Shown in pieces: positions 42,376-56,800 of a DNA stretch of 64,000 nucleotides (its first letter is position 1; every line of letters begins with the position of its first letter). The stretch covers positions 124,001-188,000 of the forward strand of contig NZ_LT629755.1 of NCBI RefSeq assembly GCF_900104685.1, given 5' to 3'. Below the pieces are notes generated by a model, which was given only the letters and a program-made list of their open reading frames with translations, was not told where the DNA came from and did not search any database. Both the position numbers and the translations under genes were made by a program. The stretch comes from Agromyces flavus. GTDB lineage: Bacteria; Actinomycetota; Actinomycetes; Actinomycetales; Microbacteriaceae.

Positions 42376-42672
42376 TCAGGGGGACTGCAGGCCCGCGGCC
42401 GTCTCGTCGTCCCAGGCGCGGAAGCCCTCGAGCACGCCGTGCACGTGCTCCTGCACGCCGGCCACCTCCTCGGCGAGGTTCTTCCGCTTGTTGTTCCAGC
42501 GGTCCTCGAAGTCCTCGACGGCCTCTCGCAGGTCGTTGCGACCGAACGGATCGCCGATCGCGCCTTCGAGCACGTCGGCGCGCGCGGCCGCCTGCTCGAG
42601 CTCCGCGGTGATCGACTGCAGCTTCGCGTCGAGGTCGGCGAGCCGGTCGTACGTGATGATGACGTCGCCCAT
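42376..42672 (-). CDS. WXG100-like protein, module A
   Basis: 98 residues, two long helices: DRLADLDAKLQSITAELEQAAARADVLEGAIG, a turn with DPFGRNDLREAVEDFEDRWNNKRKN, then a second helix. Size and hairpin fit WXG100 (Esx) proteins, but W-x-G is replaced by W-N-N-K-R. The module B homologue has W-D-D-K-R, so the motif is a conserved variant. First gene of the module; promoter with palindrome at 42699-42744. Confidence 0.7.
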   Translation of the reverse strand: MGDVIITYDRLADLDAKLQSITAELEQAAARADVLEGAIGDPFGRNDLREAVEDFEDRWNNKRKNLAEEVAGVQEHVHGVLEGFRAWDDETAAGLQSP

Positions 42673-42698
42673 GCGAGCTCCTCCCGGGTCCGGTCGAC

Positions 42699-42744
42699 AC
42701 GGTATCGACGGGCTCGACGGCGCGTCGATGGGGAGGATTCCCCA
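42699..42744 (-). promoter_or_regulatory. Module A promoter with T7SS-island palindrome
   Basis: Palindrome TGGGGA-GGAT-TCCCCA at 42729-42744, then 24 nt, then minus-strand -10 TACCGT (42704-42699). No TTGACA-like -35 is present, so an activator bound at about -36 to -51 is likely. Confidence 0.6.
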
Positions 42745-42878
42745 TGCCGCGCGCGGAGCCGTCGCGCGATGGCGGGGGGTTCGGCGAGGCGTCAGCGCGG
42801 GTCGGGCGCGCGGTTATACCCGACGAGTGCGAACAAATCAAGAATCCGACTGGACATGGCGCGTCATCCGGTCTATGC

Positions 42879-42909
42879 TTGACCTTTGCGCTCCCAGACC
42901 CACTATGCC
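42879..42909 (+). promoter_or_regulatory. Candidate rpoBC promoter
   Basis: TTGACC at 42879-42884, then 19 nt to TATGCC (42904-42909), or 17 nt to ACTATG (42902-42907). A leader of ~115 nt would precede rpoB. The 358-nt gap 42673-43030 holds this, the divergent module A promoter and the rpoB ribosome site. No rplJL genes precede rpoB here. Confidence 0.4.
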
Positions 42910-43030
42910 TTCATATTGCGGTCGGCTTCCTGCGTGCCGGGCTTCCCGGCATCCGCATCGTCTGAGGGGTCCACTCCACCACCACCGACAGTGAACCGGC
43001 CCCGAGACGGGGTCCATGGAGGTCATTTCC

Positions 43031-46000
43031 TTGGCTGCTGCGCGCAACGCCACCACGCCCACCCCCAAGAACGGACGCGGTGCAAGCCGCCTCTCGTTCG
43101 CAAAGGTCACCGACACCCTCACCGTACCGGATCTGCTCGCCCTGCAGACCGAGAGCTTCGACTGGCTCGTCGGCAACGACGCGTGGAAGGCGCGCGTCGA
43201 GGCGGCCGTCGAGCAGGGTCGTCAGGACCTGCCCGAGACCACCGGTCTCGAGGAGATCTTCGAGGAGATCTCGCCGATCGAGGACCTCGGCGAGACCATG
43301 CAGCTCTCGTTCACCAATCCCGAGCTCGAGCCGCCGAAGTACACCATCGACGAGTGCAAGGAGAAGGGCAAGACCTACTCCGCGCCGCTCTACGTGAACG
43401 CCGAGTTCATGAACCACCTCACCGGTGAGATCAAGACCCAGACGGTCTTCATGGGCGACTTCCCGCTCATGACCCCCAAGGGCACCTTCGTCATCAACGG
43501 CACCGAGCGCGTCGTCGTGTCGCAGCTCGTCCGTTCGCCCGGCGTCTACTTCGAGCGCACGCCCGACAAGACCTCCGACAAGGACATCTACTCGGCGCGC
43601 GTCATCCCGAGCCGCGGCGCCTGGCTCGAGTTCGAGATCGACAAGCGCGACCAGGTCGGCGTCCGCATCGACCGCAAGCGCAAGCAGTCGGTCACCGTCT
43701 TCCTGAAGGCCCTCGGCCTCACCTCCGAGGAGATCCTCGAGGAGTTCGCCGGGTACGAGTCCATCGCCCTCACCCTCGAGAAGGACAACATCCTCACGAA
43801 GGAGGAGGCGCTCAAGGACATCTACCGCAAGCTGCGTCCGGGCGAGCAGGTCGCCGCCGAGGCCGCGCGTGCGCTCCTCGACAACTTCTACTTCAACCCG
43901 AAGCGCTACGACCTCGCCAAGGTCGGCCGGTACAAGATCAACCAGAAGCTCGGCCTCGAGGCCCCGCTGACGGACTCGGTGCTCACGGTGCAGGACATCG
44001 TCGCCACGATCAAGTACCTCGTCGCCCTGCACGAGGACCGCGCCACGCTGCCCGGCCGCCGCGGCGGCAAGGACGTCGAGATCCGCCTCGACGTCGACGA
44101 CATCGACAACTTCGGCAACCGTCGCATCCGCGCGGTGGGCGAGCTGATCCAGAACCAGGTCCGCACCGGCCTCTCGCGCATGGAGCGCGTCGTCCGTGAG
44201 CGCATGACCACGCAGGACATCGAGGCGATCACGCCGCAGACCCTGATCAACGTGCGACCCGTCGTGGCCGCGATCAAGGAGTTCTTCGGCACCTCGCAGC
44301 TCTCGCAGTTCATGGACCAGAACAACCCGCTCGCCGGCCTCACGCACAAGCGCCGCCTCTCGGCGCTCGGCCCGGGCGGCCTCTCGCGCGACCGCGCCGG
44401 CGTCGAGGTCCGCGACGTGCACCCCTCGCACTACGGCCGCATGTGCCCGATCGAGACGCCGGAAGGCCCGAACATCGGCCTCATCGGCTCGCTCGCGTCG
44501 TTCGCGCGCATCAACTCGTTCGGCTTCATCGAGACGCCGTACCGTCGCGTGGTCAACGGCAAGGTCACCGAGCAGATCGACTACCTCACGGCGATGGAGG
44601 AGGACGACTTCATCGTCGCCCAGGCCAACGCGCCGCTGAAGGCCGACGGCCACTTCCAGGAGGAGCGCGTCCTCGCCCGCAAGAAGGGCGGCGAGGTCGA
44701 CCTGTTCCCGGCCGACGAGATCGGCTACATGGATGTCTCGCCGCGCCAGATGGTGTCGGTCGCGACCTCGCTCATCCCGTTCCTCGAGCACGACGACGCG
44801 AACCGCGCCCTCATGGGTGCGAACATGCAGCGTCAGGCGGTGCCGCTGCTGCGCAGCGACTCGCCGTTCGTCGGCACGGGCATGGAGGGCTACGCCGCGG
44901 TCGATGCAGGTGACGTCATCACGGCCGACCGTGCCGGTGTCGTCACCGAGGTCTCGGCCGACGCCGTCACGCTGCAGCTCGACGAGGGCGGCACGCAGAC
45001 CTACTACCTGCGCAAGTTCGACCGCTCGAACCAGGGCACGTCGTACAACAACCGCGTCATCGTCTCCGCCGGCGACCGCGTCGAGGTCGGCGAGGTCATC
45101 GCCGACGGTCCCGCGACCGACAACGGCGAGCTCGCGCTCGGCAAGAACCTCCTCGTGGCGTTCATGCCGTGGGAGGGCCACAACTTCGAGGACGCGATCA
45201 TCCTCAGCCAGAACCTGGTGAAGGACGACGTCCTCTCCTCGATCCACATCGAGGAGTACGAGGTCGACGCCCGCGACACCAAGCTCGGCAAGGAGGAGAT
45301 CACGCGCGACCTGCCGAACGTGAGCCCCGACCTGCTGGCCGACCTCGACGAGCGCGGCATCATCCGCATCGGTGCCGAGGTGCGCCCCGGCGACATCCTC
45401 GTCGGCAAGGTCACGCCGAAGGGCGAGACCGAGCTCTCGGCCGAGGAGCGCCTGCTCCGCGCGATCTTCAACGAGAAGAGCCGCGAGGTCCGCGACACCT
45501 CGCTGAAGGTGCCGCACGGCGAGCAGGGCACGATCATCGGCGTCAAGGTCTTCGACGCGCAGGACGGCGACGACGAGCTCGGCTCGGGCGTCAACCAGCG
45601 CGTGGTGGTCTACATCGCCCAGAAGCGCAAGATCACCGAGGGCGACAAGCTCGCCGGCCGCCACGGCAACAAGGGCGTCATCTCGAAGATCCTGCCGGTC
45701 GAGGACATGCCGTTCCTCGCCGACGGCACTCCGGTCGACGTCATCCTCAACCCGCTCGGCATCCCCGGCCGCATGAACTTCGGCCAGGTGCTCGAGACCC
45801 ACCTCGGATGGGTCTCGAAGCAGGGCTGGAAGGTCGAGGGCAAGCCGGCGTGGGCCAAGCGCCTGCCCGAGGCCGCCCACGAGGCCGCTCCCGGCACGAA
45901 GGTGGCCACCCCGGTGTTCGACGGCGCGCTGGAAGAGGAGATCGCGGGCCTGCTCGACTCGACGCTGCCCAACCGCGACGGCGAGCGCCTGATCGACTCC

Positions 46001-46522
46001 ACCGGCAAGACGCAGCTGTTCGACGGCCGCTCCGGCGAGCCGTTCCCGTACCCCGTGGCGGTCGGCTACATGTACATCCTGAAGCTGCACCACCTGGTCG
46101 ACGACAAGATCCACGCTCGCTCGACCGGCCCGTACTCGATGATCACCCAGCAGCCGCTCGGTGGGAAGGCGCAGTTCGGCGGTCAGCGATTCGGTGAGAT
46201 GGAGGTGTGGGCCCTCGAGGCCTACGGTGCCGCGTACGCGCTGCAGGAGCTCCTCACGATCAAGTCCGACGACATCCTCGGCCGCGTCAAGGTGTACGAG
46301 GCGATCGTCAAGGGCGAGAACATCCAGGAGCCCGGCATCCCCGAGTCCTTCAAGGTGCTCATGAAGGAGATGCAGTCGCTGTGCCTGAACGTCGAGGTCC
46401 TCTCGGCCGACGGCACCGCGGTGAGCCTCCGCGACACCGATGACGAGGCCTTCCGCGCTGCGGAGGAGCTCGGCATCAACATCTCCGCGCGCTTCGAGTC
46501 GTCGAACATCGACGAGATCTGA
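43031..46522 (+). CDS. rpoB: DNA-directed RNA polymerase subunit beta
   Basis: 1163 residues from TTG 43031, with GGAGGT at 43018-43023, 7 nt upstream; ATG 43016 would overlap that site and add five residues. The protein begins (M)[15 protein letters not shown]. All beta-subunit blocks are present: SPGVYFE, the rifampicin region [20 protein letters not shown] followed by [26 protein letters not shown], and [12 protein letters not shown] at the end. Asp, His and Ser of the rifampicin pocket are wild type, predicting sensitivity. Upstream lies the divergent T7SS module A instead of the ribosomal rplJL genes. rpoC follows after 44 nt. Confidence 0.97.
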   Translation: MAAARNATTPTPKNGRGASRLSFAKVTDTLTVPDLLALQTESFDWLVGNDAWKARVEAAVEQGRQDLPETTGLEEIFEEISPIEDLGETMQLSFTNPELEPPKYTIDECKEKGKTYSAPLYVNAEFMNHLTGEIKTQTVFMGDFPLMTPKGTFVINGTERVVVSQLVRSPGVYFERTPDKTSDKDIYSARVIPSRGAWLEFEIDKRDQVGVRIDRKRKQSVTVFLKALGLTSEEILEEFAGYESIALTLEKDNILTKEEALKDIYRKLRPGEQVAAEAARALLDNFYFNPKRYDLAKVGRYKINQKLGLEAPLTDSVLTVQDIVATIKYLVALHEDRATLPGRRGGKDVEIRLDVDDIDNFGNRRIRAVGELIQNQVRTGLSRMERVVRERMTTQDIEAITPQTLINVRPVVAAIKEFFGTSQLSQFMDQNNPLAGLTHKRRLSALGPGGLSRDRAGVEVRDVHPSHYGRMCPIETPEGPNIGLIGSLASFARINSFGFIETPYRRVVNGKVTEQIDYLTAMEEDDFIVAQANAPLKADGHFQEERVLARKKGGEVDLFPADEIGYMDVSPRQMVSVATSLIPFLEHDDANRALMGANMQRQAVPLLRSDSPFVGTGMEGYAAVDAGDVITADRAGVVTEVSADAVTLQLDEGGTQTYYLRKFDRSNQGTSYNNRVIVSAGDRVEVGEVIADGPATDNGELALGKNLLVAFMPWEGHNFEDAIILSQNLVKDDVLSSIHIEEYEVDARDTKLGKEEITRDLPNVSPDLLADLDERGIIRIGAEVRPGDILVGKVTPKGETELSAEERLLRAIFNEKSREVRDTSLKVPHGEQGTIIGVKVFDAQDGDDELGSGVNQRVVVYIAQKRKITEGDKLAGRHGNKGVISKILPVEDMPFLADGTPVDVILNPLGIPGRMNFGQVLETHLGWVSKQGWKVEGKPAWAKRLPEAAHEAAPGTKVATPVFDGALEEEIAGLLDSTLPNRDGERLIDSTGKTQLFDGRSGEPFPYPVAVGYMYILKLHHLVDDKIHARSTGPYSMITQQPLGGKAQFGGQRFGEMEVWALEAYGAAYALQELLTIKSDDILGRVKVYEAIVKGENIQEPGIPESFKVLMKEMQSLCLNVEVLSADGTAVSLRDTDDEAFRAAEELGINISARFESSNIDEI

Positions 46523-46566
46523 ACCGCCAGGTACGAGACGAAGACTTCAGGAATCTAGGAGAGAAA

Positions 46567-50463
<3,897 letters not shown>

Positions 50464-50471
50464 TCCACGAT

Positions 50472-50536
50472 CGGGGCGGCGCCGGCCGCCGCCCCGAACA
50501 CACCCCGACGGGCCCCGGATTTCCGGGGCCCGTCGG
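50472..50536 (+). terminator. Tandem terminators after rpoC
   Basis: The first hairpin pairs GGGGCGGC with GCCGCCCC (50473-50495). The second is a perfect 14-bp stem, CCGACGGGCCCCGG (50505-50518) with CCGGGGCCCGTCGG (50523-50536), loop ATTT. They insulate rpoBC from the T7SS-like genes downstream. Confidence 0.8.
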
Positions 50537-50648
50537 CGTTCGCGCCGAGGTGCGTCCCGATTCCCTCCGCCGTGCTGACGGCACTCAGGTGGGCGCGTTA
50601 GGATCGCGGCGGTCGTCATTGCTCCCGATCCCGCGACCCGGAGTCCAC

Positions 50649-51323
50649 ATGCCAGAGAGTGTCCCCGTCCTGCGCCGACCCATGACGTGGCTGATCGTCG
50701 CCGCGGCCGTGCTGGTGGTCGCCGTCGTGGCGGTCGTGGCGATCCTGCTCGCACCACCGGCCTCCCAGCAGTCGGCCGAACCGACCGCGGAGTCCCGGCC
50801 GTCACCGGCCGAGCAGCTCGCGCCCGCCCCGGTGGTCGTGCCCGAGCCCGAGCCGGTGCGCGATCCGCGCATCCCGGCCGACTGCACGGCGATCTACACG
50901 ACCGACTGGTCGGGCGCCTTCGCTCCCGACTACGTGCTCAACCCGGCCTGGTCGACCGCCGAGGGCGCGCCCGCCCTCTACGGGACGAGCGATGCGACCG
51001 CGCTGCCCGTCCTGCAGGAGACCTCGCAGCTCACGTGCGGCTGGCTTCCGCCCGACGGCGGCGACGGCACCGTGGGTCTCGTGACCAACGTGGCGGTCGT
51101 CGACGAAGCCCAGGCGGGCGTCGTCATCGGCGCCTACCAGGCGGCCGGGATGGACTGCTACGAGGAGTCCGGCGGAACGCGCTGCGTCGGCGAGTGGGAG
51201 GGTGTCGCCGGCTCGGCCGGCGAGTCGCATTTCCTCCGCGAGGGACTGTGGATCGCCACGCGCTGGGACGGTCCGGCGGTGAGCGGCTACACGGCCGACA
51301 TCATCGCGCAGCTCTTCGCCTGA
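50649..51323 (+). CDS. Membrane-anchored extracytoplasmic protein, 224 aa
   Basis: One N-terminal membrane helix (WLIVAAAVLVVAVVAVVAILLA, ~14-35), a Pro/Ala/Ser/Glu-rich spacer, then a ~150-residue extracytoplasmic domain with four cysteines (DCTAIYTT, TCGWLPP, DCYEESGGTRCVG), probably two disulfides. No family recognised. A TAGGAT box at ~50599 may be its promoter. It lies between rpoC and the ATPase operon, so a role in the secretion island is possible but unproven; no island palindrome precedes it. Confidence 0.6.
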   Translation: MPESVPVLRRPMTWLIVAAAVLVVAVVAVVAILLAPPASQQSAEPTAESRPSPAEQLAPAPVVVPEPEPVRDPRIPADCTAIYTTDWSGAFAPDYVLNPAWSTAEGAPALYGTSDATALPVLQETSQLTCGWLPPDGGDGTVGLVTNVAVVDEAQAGVVIGAYQAAGMDCYEESGGTRCVGEWEGVAGSAGESHFLREGLWIATRWDGPAVSGYTADIIAQLFA

Positions 51324-51437
51324 GGCAGGCCATCCGGCGCGCGCGAAGCGCCGCGTCCGTTCGCCGTCTGCGGCGCGCGGCGTTGCTAGAGTGAGCGCAC
51401 CGCGGGGCAGACGGTGCTGCCCGGAAGGAGCGCACGA

Positions 51438-52517
51438 ATGAGCGACACGACTCCCGGGGCCGGCCCGGAACGGCGCGACGTCGACGGCGACGGCGTGCCC
51501 GACGAACCGACCGCCGCGCAGCGTCACGTCGACCCGACGGCCGATGAGGCGGCCGATGTCGATCGCCTCGAGCCGCCGCGCTCGGCTCCGAGCGACGCCG
51601 CGGGCGAGCCGCCGATCGAGCCCGCGTACACCGGCACCGAGGCGGCGACCCCGCCCCCGGCCCCTGCGGCCGGCACCGATGGCGACACGACGACCTCCGA
51701 TCGGTCCGAGCTCGACGAGGCCGTCGAGCGTGCGCGCACCGAGCACCCGCCCGTCGTGCAGCCGAGCCCCGACCCGGCCGACCGGACCGACACCACCGCG
51801 ATGCAGCGCGACGACCTGCTCGCCGGCAGTCCCGACCCCGTCCGAGCACAGGACGTGCGCCGCGAGACGGGCGTGCCCGAGACCGTCGGGGCGGCCGGTG
51901 CGACCGGCGTCGCGGCGGCATCCGCGCCCGCCGCGCCCGAGCCGCCGGCACCGCAGGCGATCTACGTCCAGGCGCCGCCCGCGCCGCGCACGCGAGGCAA
52001 CCGCGGCTTCGGCATCCTCGTGGGCCTGATCGCCACCGTGCTCTTCGCGCTGCTGTACGCCGGCATCTCGTACCTCGTGATCCTCGCGCAGCAGCCCGCC
52101 GACGGCGTGCGCGTGTTCGGCCAGTTCGCCGCCCAGCCGGTGTTCTGGATCCCCGTGCTCTTCTTCTTCATCGCGTTCGCGCTGCTCGCGGTCATCCTCA
52201 ACCGAGCGGCGTGGTGGAGCTGGGCCGTCTTCGGCCTGCTCGTCGGCGTGGTCGTGTACTTCGCGTACATCGGCGCATCGCTGCTCACCGTCGGCGCCTG
52301 GCAGTTCACGCCCGCCGAGGCCGCCGACTTCCTGCGACAGCGCTGGCTCGACCCGTTCGCGATCATCGCGTTCATCGTGGCGCGCGAACTGCCCATCTGG
52401 TTCGGCGGATGGATCGCCGCGCACGGCCGGACGGTCGGCGAGCACAACCGCGAGGCGCGCGAGGAGTACGAGCGGCAGCTGGCGGCCGGGCCGCAGCCGA
52501 TCTCGTCGCCGCGCTGA
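51438..52517 (+). CDS. Membrane protein with long acidic disordered N-terminus
   Basis: 359 residues. Residues 1-~180 are Pro/Ala/Asp/Glu/Thr-rich and disordered, with VDGDGVPDEP near the start. Four membrane helices follow: FGILVGLIATVLFALLYAGISYLVIL, VFWIPVLFFFIAFALLAVIL, WSWAVFGLLVGVVVYFAYIGASLL and a re-entrant AIIAFIVARELPIWFGGW. The C-terminus is charged. The tail WFGGWIAAHGRTVGEHNREAREEY recalls uncharacterised actinobacterial membrane proteins. ATG follows GGAAGGAG. No function assignable. Confidence 0.6.
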   Translation: MSDTTPGAGPERRDVDGDGVPDEPTAAQRHVDPTADEAADVDRLEPPRSAPSDAAGEPPIEPAYTGTEAATPPPAPAAGTDGDTTTSDRSELDEAVERARTEHPPVVQPSPDPADRTDTTAMQRDDLLAGSPDPVRAQDVRRETGVPETVGAAGATGVAAASAPAAPEPPAPQAIYVQAPPAPRTRGNRGFGILVGLIATVLFALLYAGISYLVILAQQPADGVRVFGQFAAQPVFWIPVLFFFIAFALLAVILNRAAWWSWAVFGLLVGVVVYFAYIGASLLTVGAWQFTPAEAADFLRQRWLDPFAIIAFIVARELPIWFGGWIAAHGRTVGEHNREAREEYERQLAAGPQPISSPR

Positions 52518-52562
52518 GTCGCGGACTCCGGGTCAACTACGCTCGATGATCGGGCGCGCTCA

Positions 52563-52578
52563 TGGTGAGCGCTCCCCA
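52563..52578. promoter_or_regulatory. T7SS-island palindrome before the RDD-FHA/ATPase operon
   Basis: TGGTGA-GCGC-TCCCCA, one mismatch from the consensus found at modules A and B and the WXG100 gene. TTGGGT at 52602-52607 is 23 nt downstream, a weak -10 at the same spacing. Confidence 0.5.
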
Positions 52579-52640
52579 TCGACGTGGCGCACCCGGCCTG
52601 CTTGGGTGGCTCCCTGACCCTGCACACCCGAGGAGCACTG

Positions 52641-53858
52641 TTGAGCATCACGATGCACGCCGACGAGCCCCTGCCCGGGCTCCGGCCCGACGGTCGGCCC
52701 GATCCGGCGTACGCGGCGGCCCTCGGCCTGCGGCCCGCGCCGTCTGGGCGCCGAGCCGGTGCGTTCTCGCTCGACGCGCTCGCGTGGGTCGTCGCATCCG
52801 TACCCGCCGTGATCGGCTGGGTGCTGCTCGTTCCGGCCGTGGCCGGGTCCGGTGGTGCGGTCGGGGCCGCGGACGTCGCAGCACTCGTCGGCCCGCTCGT
52901 CCTCGTCGCGGTCGGCCAGGTCCTCGTCGCGATCCTCGGCATCACCCAACTGGCCCTGCACGGCCGTCGCGGCGTGACGATCGGCAAGGCGTCGTTCGGA
53001 CTGCGGTCGGTCAACGTCTCGTCGTTCGAGCGTCCGGGGTTCTGGCGGGTCGTGCTGCGCGCGCTCGTGCTGTGGGCCGCCCAGCTGGTGCTCCCCGTCG
53101 CCGGTCCTGCGCTGTGCTTCGCCTCGGGGCTCTGGGACCCGGAGGGCCGGGGGCGGAGCTGCCTGGACCGCATCGGCCGGTGCTGGGTGCTGGACGTGCG
53201 GCACGCCCTGGATCCCTTCGACGCGAAGGCGCTGCGGCACGCGCGCCGCCAGGTCGAGGCCGCGCCGCTCGCCGAACGGCCCGTGCTGCCCTCGCTCGCG
53301 ACCGATCGCGCGATCGACGAGCGCACCTTCATCCCCGCGGCCAGGTCGAGCTCGGGCGTCGTCGCCGCCCCGCCGGTCGCGGCCGAGCCCGACGCGACGC
53401 CCGCGCCCGGCGCGTGGTCGCCCCCGCCGATCGGTGCGTCGGCTCCGGCGGCTCCCGCGCGCTCGGCTCCGTCGGCGCCGTTCCCGTTCCAGGCGACGCC
53501 GTCCGCGCCAGGTGCGCGCGCCTCGGCGACGCTGGTGTTCTCCGACGGCGCCCGGCTCGCGGCATCCGGCACCACCCTGCTCGGGCGCACCCCCGCTCGC
53601 GGCGATGCCGACCCGGTCGAGGCCGCGCTGCTGCCGCTCGTCGACCCGTCGATGGGGCTCTCGAAGACGCACGCCGCGGTCGAGGTCGATGCGCGCGGCG
53701 TGCGCGTGACCGATCGATGGTCGAGCAACGGCACCGAGGTCGTCGCGCCCGACGGTGGCGTGCAGGTCCTCGAGCCCGGCGTGCCGCACACCGTGCCGGC
53801 CGGCTCGTCGGTTCGGCTGGGCGGTCTCGAGTTCCGCGTCGAGGGGGTGGGCGCGTGA
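52641..53858 (+). CDS. RDD membrane domain + FHA domain protein
   Basis: 405 residues from TTG 52641 (AGGAG 5 nt upstream); ATG 52653 is an alternative. An RDD-type membrane domain (~25-200) has RRAGAFSLDALAWVVASVPAVIGWVLL, VGQVLVAILGI, RRGVTIGKASFGLRSVN and CLDRIGRCWVLDV. A Pro/Ala-rich linker precedes a C-terminal FHA domain (~310-405: TTLLGRTPARG, MGLSKTHAAVEVD, RWSSNGTEV), a phosphothreonine reader. It overlaps the EccC-like gene by GTGA. It may recruit the ATPase at the membrane in response to Ser/Thr kinase signalling; inference. Confidence 0.75.
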   Translation: MSITMHADEPLPGLRPDGRPDPAYAAALGLRPAPSGRRAGAFSLDALAWVVASVPAVIGWVLLVPAVAGSGGAVGAADVAALVGPLVLVAVGQVLVAILGITQLALHGRRGVTIGKASFGLRSVNVSSFERPGFWRVVLRALVLWAAQLVLPVAGPALCFASGLWDPEGRGRSCLDRIGRCWVLDVRHALDPFDAKALRHARRQVEAAPLAERPVLPSLATDRAIDERTFIPAARSSSGVVAAPPVAAEPDATPAPGAWSPPPIGASAPAAPARSAPSAPFPFQATPSAPGARASATLVFSDGARLAASGTTLLGRTPARGDADPVEAALLPLVDPSMGLSKTHAAVEVDARGVRVTDRWSSNGTEVVAPDGGVQVLEPGVPHTVPAGSSVRLGGLEFRVEGVGA

Positions 53859-56800
53859 AGCTCAAGCTCGGCCTGCGCCGCCAGAGCGGCCCGAGCGTCG
53901 ACGTGGTGGTGACCGCCGACGCCACCGCGACCGTCGGCGACGTGGCGCGCGCGGTCGCCGAAACCGATCCGGCGGCCGCGCACCTGCCGCGGCACGACGG
54001 CCCGCTGACGCTGGCGGTCGCGCCGCCGACCTCGTCCGAACCGGTCGTGCTCGATCCCGGCACGCTCGCGGCAGATGCCCCGATCGGGTCGGGGTTCAAC
54101 GCCGCGATCGTCTCACCCGCGGCGCGCACGGCTGCGGGCGACGCGCCCGTGGCCGTCATGCACGTGCACTCCGGGGCCGACGCCGGCCGGGAGTTCCCGC
54201 TGCGCCGCGGGCACGGGGTCATCGGTCGTGCGGCCGACGCCGATGTCGTGCTCGCCGACCCGCTCGTGTCCAAGCGGCACGCGCGCGTCGAAGTCGACCA
54301 GGCCGTCGAGCTCGTCGACCTCAACTCCGCCAACGGGCTGCTCGTCGACGGCGGGCAGGTGGCGCGCGTGCGCGCCACGCCTGGGGTGCGCGTCACCATC
54401 GGCGACACCGTCGTGTCCTTCAGCATGCTGGCGGGGACGGATGCCGCGGCCGACCCGGTTCTCGAGCGTGGAGGCGCGCTCATGTTCAACCGGTCGCCGC
54501 GCGTCGAGCCGCGCTATCCGGGCACCGCCCACCCCGAGCCCAGGGTTCCGAGCGAGGAGAACCCGCGGCTGTTCCCGTGGCCGATGATCGCCTCGCCCGT
54601 GCTCATGGGCCTCGGCATCTTCGCCATCACGCAGCGACCGGCGTCGCTGCTGATCGTCGCACTCACGCCGATCATGCTGGTCGCCAACCACCTCGGCCAG
54701 CGCATGGGCAGCGGCAAGAAGCTGCAGCGTGAGATCGAGACCTTCGAGGTGCAGCTCGAGCAGCTCGAGGAGACGCTCGAACGCGAGCGGCACGTCGAAC
54801 GCGAGCGTCGGCACGACGAGACGCCGCCCGTCGCGACGGTCTACGAGCAGGCGATGCGCCTCGGTCCGCTGCTCTGGACGCGGCGGCCCGAGCACTGGAA
54901 CTTCCTCGCGCTCCGGCTCGGCGTCGGGCGGGCGGCCTCGCGCAATTCCGTGCGCGACTCGCAGGGCTCGATGCCCGGCATCCCCAAGTACGCCCGTCAG
55001 GTCGACGTGCTGCGCAAGCGGTACCGCGAGATCGACGACGTGCCCGTCATGGAGGTGCTCTCGAGCTCGGGCTCGCTCGGCATCGCCGGACCGGCGAACC
55101 TCGCGGCCGATGCGCTGCGCGGCGTGGCCGTGCAGCTGTTCGGGCTGCATGCCCCGAACGACGTCGTGGCCGCGGCGATCGTCGACCCGGCCTGGAGCCG
55201 CGAGCTCGACTGGCTCAAGTGGCTGCCGCACACCTCGGGCGAGCGGAATCCCGTCGGCGGCGCGGCGCTCGCCGACAGCCCCTCGGCCGGAGCGGCACTG
55301 CTCAACGCGCTCGAGGAGCTCATCCTCGCCCGGCTGCACGCGGCACCCGTGCGCCGGGGTCCGCTCGCCGACGACGACACGTCGATGGCGCGCGGCTCCA
55401 GGATCGGCACGCCCGGCGGCGTTCGCGAGGAGTCCCGGCCCGATTCGGCGCTCATCCTGATCGTCTCGGCCGACGCCCCGGTCGACCGTCCGCGGCTGGT
55501 GCAGCTCATCGAGCGCGGCGCCGAGGTCGGCATCCACGCGGTCTTCGTCGCCCCGACCGTCGCGTCGCTGCCCGCGGCCTGCCGCACGTACGTCGATGTG
55601 ACCGAGGGCCTCGATCGTGCGCGCATCGGCGTCGTTCGCTCCGGCGTCGAGTACGCGCCCGTCGCGGTCGAGGGCGTCTCGATGCGATACGCCGAGGTGT
55701 TCGCCCGTCGGCTCGCGCCGGTCGTCGATGCGAGCACCGTGATCGAGGACTCGAGCGACCTGCCGCGGAGCGTGTCGATGCTCTCGCTGATCGGCGACGA
55801 CATGGCGCGCGATCCCGACGCCGTCGTCGAGCGGTGGCGGCAGAACGCATCGATCATCGACCGCTCGGGCGGCAAGCTGCCGCGCCTCAAGCGCGCGGGC
55901 ACGCTCAAGGCCTTCGTCGGTCAGGGCAGCCCCGACGCGATGACCCTCGACCTGCGCACGCACGGCCCCCACGCGCTCGTGGGCGGCACGACGGGCGCGG
56001 GCAAGTCCGAGTTCCTCCAGGCGTGGGTCCTCGGGATGGCGGCCGAGTACAGCCCCGATCGCGTGACCTTCCTCTTCGTCGACTACAAGGGCGGATCGGC
56101 CTTCGCGGACTGCGTGGAGCTGCCGCACTGCGTCGGCCTCGTGACCGACCTCAGTCCGCACCTCGTGCGTCGCGCGCTCACGAGCCTGCGCGCCGAGCTC
56201 CACCATCGCGAGCACCTGTTCAACCGCAAGAAGGCCAAGGACCTGCTCGAGCTCGAGAAGCGGCAGGACCCCGAGACGCCGCCCGCGCTCGTCATCGTCA
56301 TCGACGAGTTCGCCGCGCTCGCGGGCGACGTGCCCGAGTTCGTCGACGGCGTCGTCGACATCGCGCAGCGCGGCCGCTCGCTCGGCATCCACCTGATCAT
56401 GGCCACCCAGCGCCCCGCCGGCGTCATCAAGGACAACCTGCGCGCCAACACCAACCTGCGCGTCGCGCTCCGCATGGCCGACGAGTCCGACTCGCGCGAC
56501 GTCGTCGGCGACGCGGTCGCCGCGGGCTTCGACCCGTCCATCCCGGGTCGCGGCATCGCGAAGACGGGGCCGGGCCGGCTCGTGCCGTTCCAGTCCGCGT
56601 ACTCCGGTGGGTGGACGAGCGACGAGCCGACGGCCGCCGACGTGCGGCTCGCCGAGCTGCGCTTCGGCTCCACCGTCGTGTGGGAGCGCGAGGGCGCGCA
56701 GGACGGGGACGCGCACGCGGGAGACCCCGGTCCCAACGACCAGAAGCGGATGGTCGACGCGTTCATCCGCGCGGCGTCGGCCGCCCGCGTCCCGGCCCCG

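Noticed and set aside
43016..43030. ATG 43016 as the rpoB start
   Set aside because: It overlaps the GGAGGT site that serves TTG 43031, and the family N-terminus begins at that TTG.
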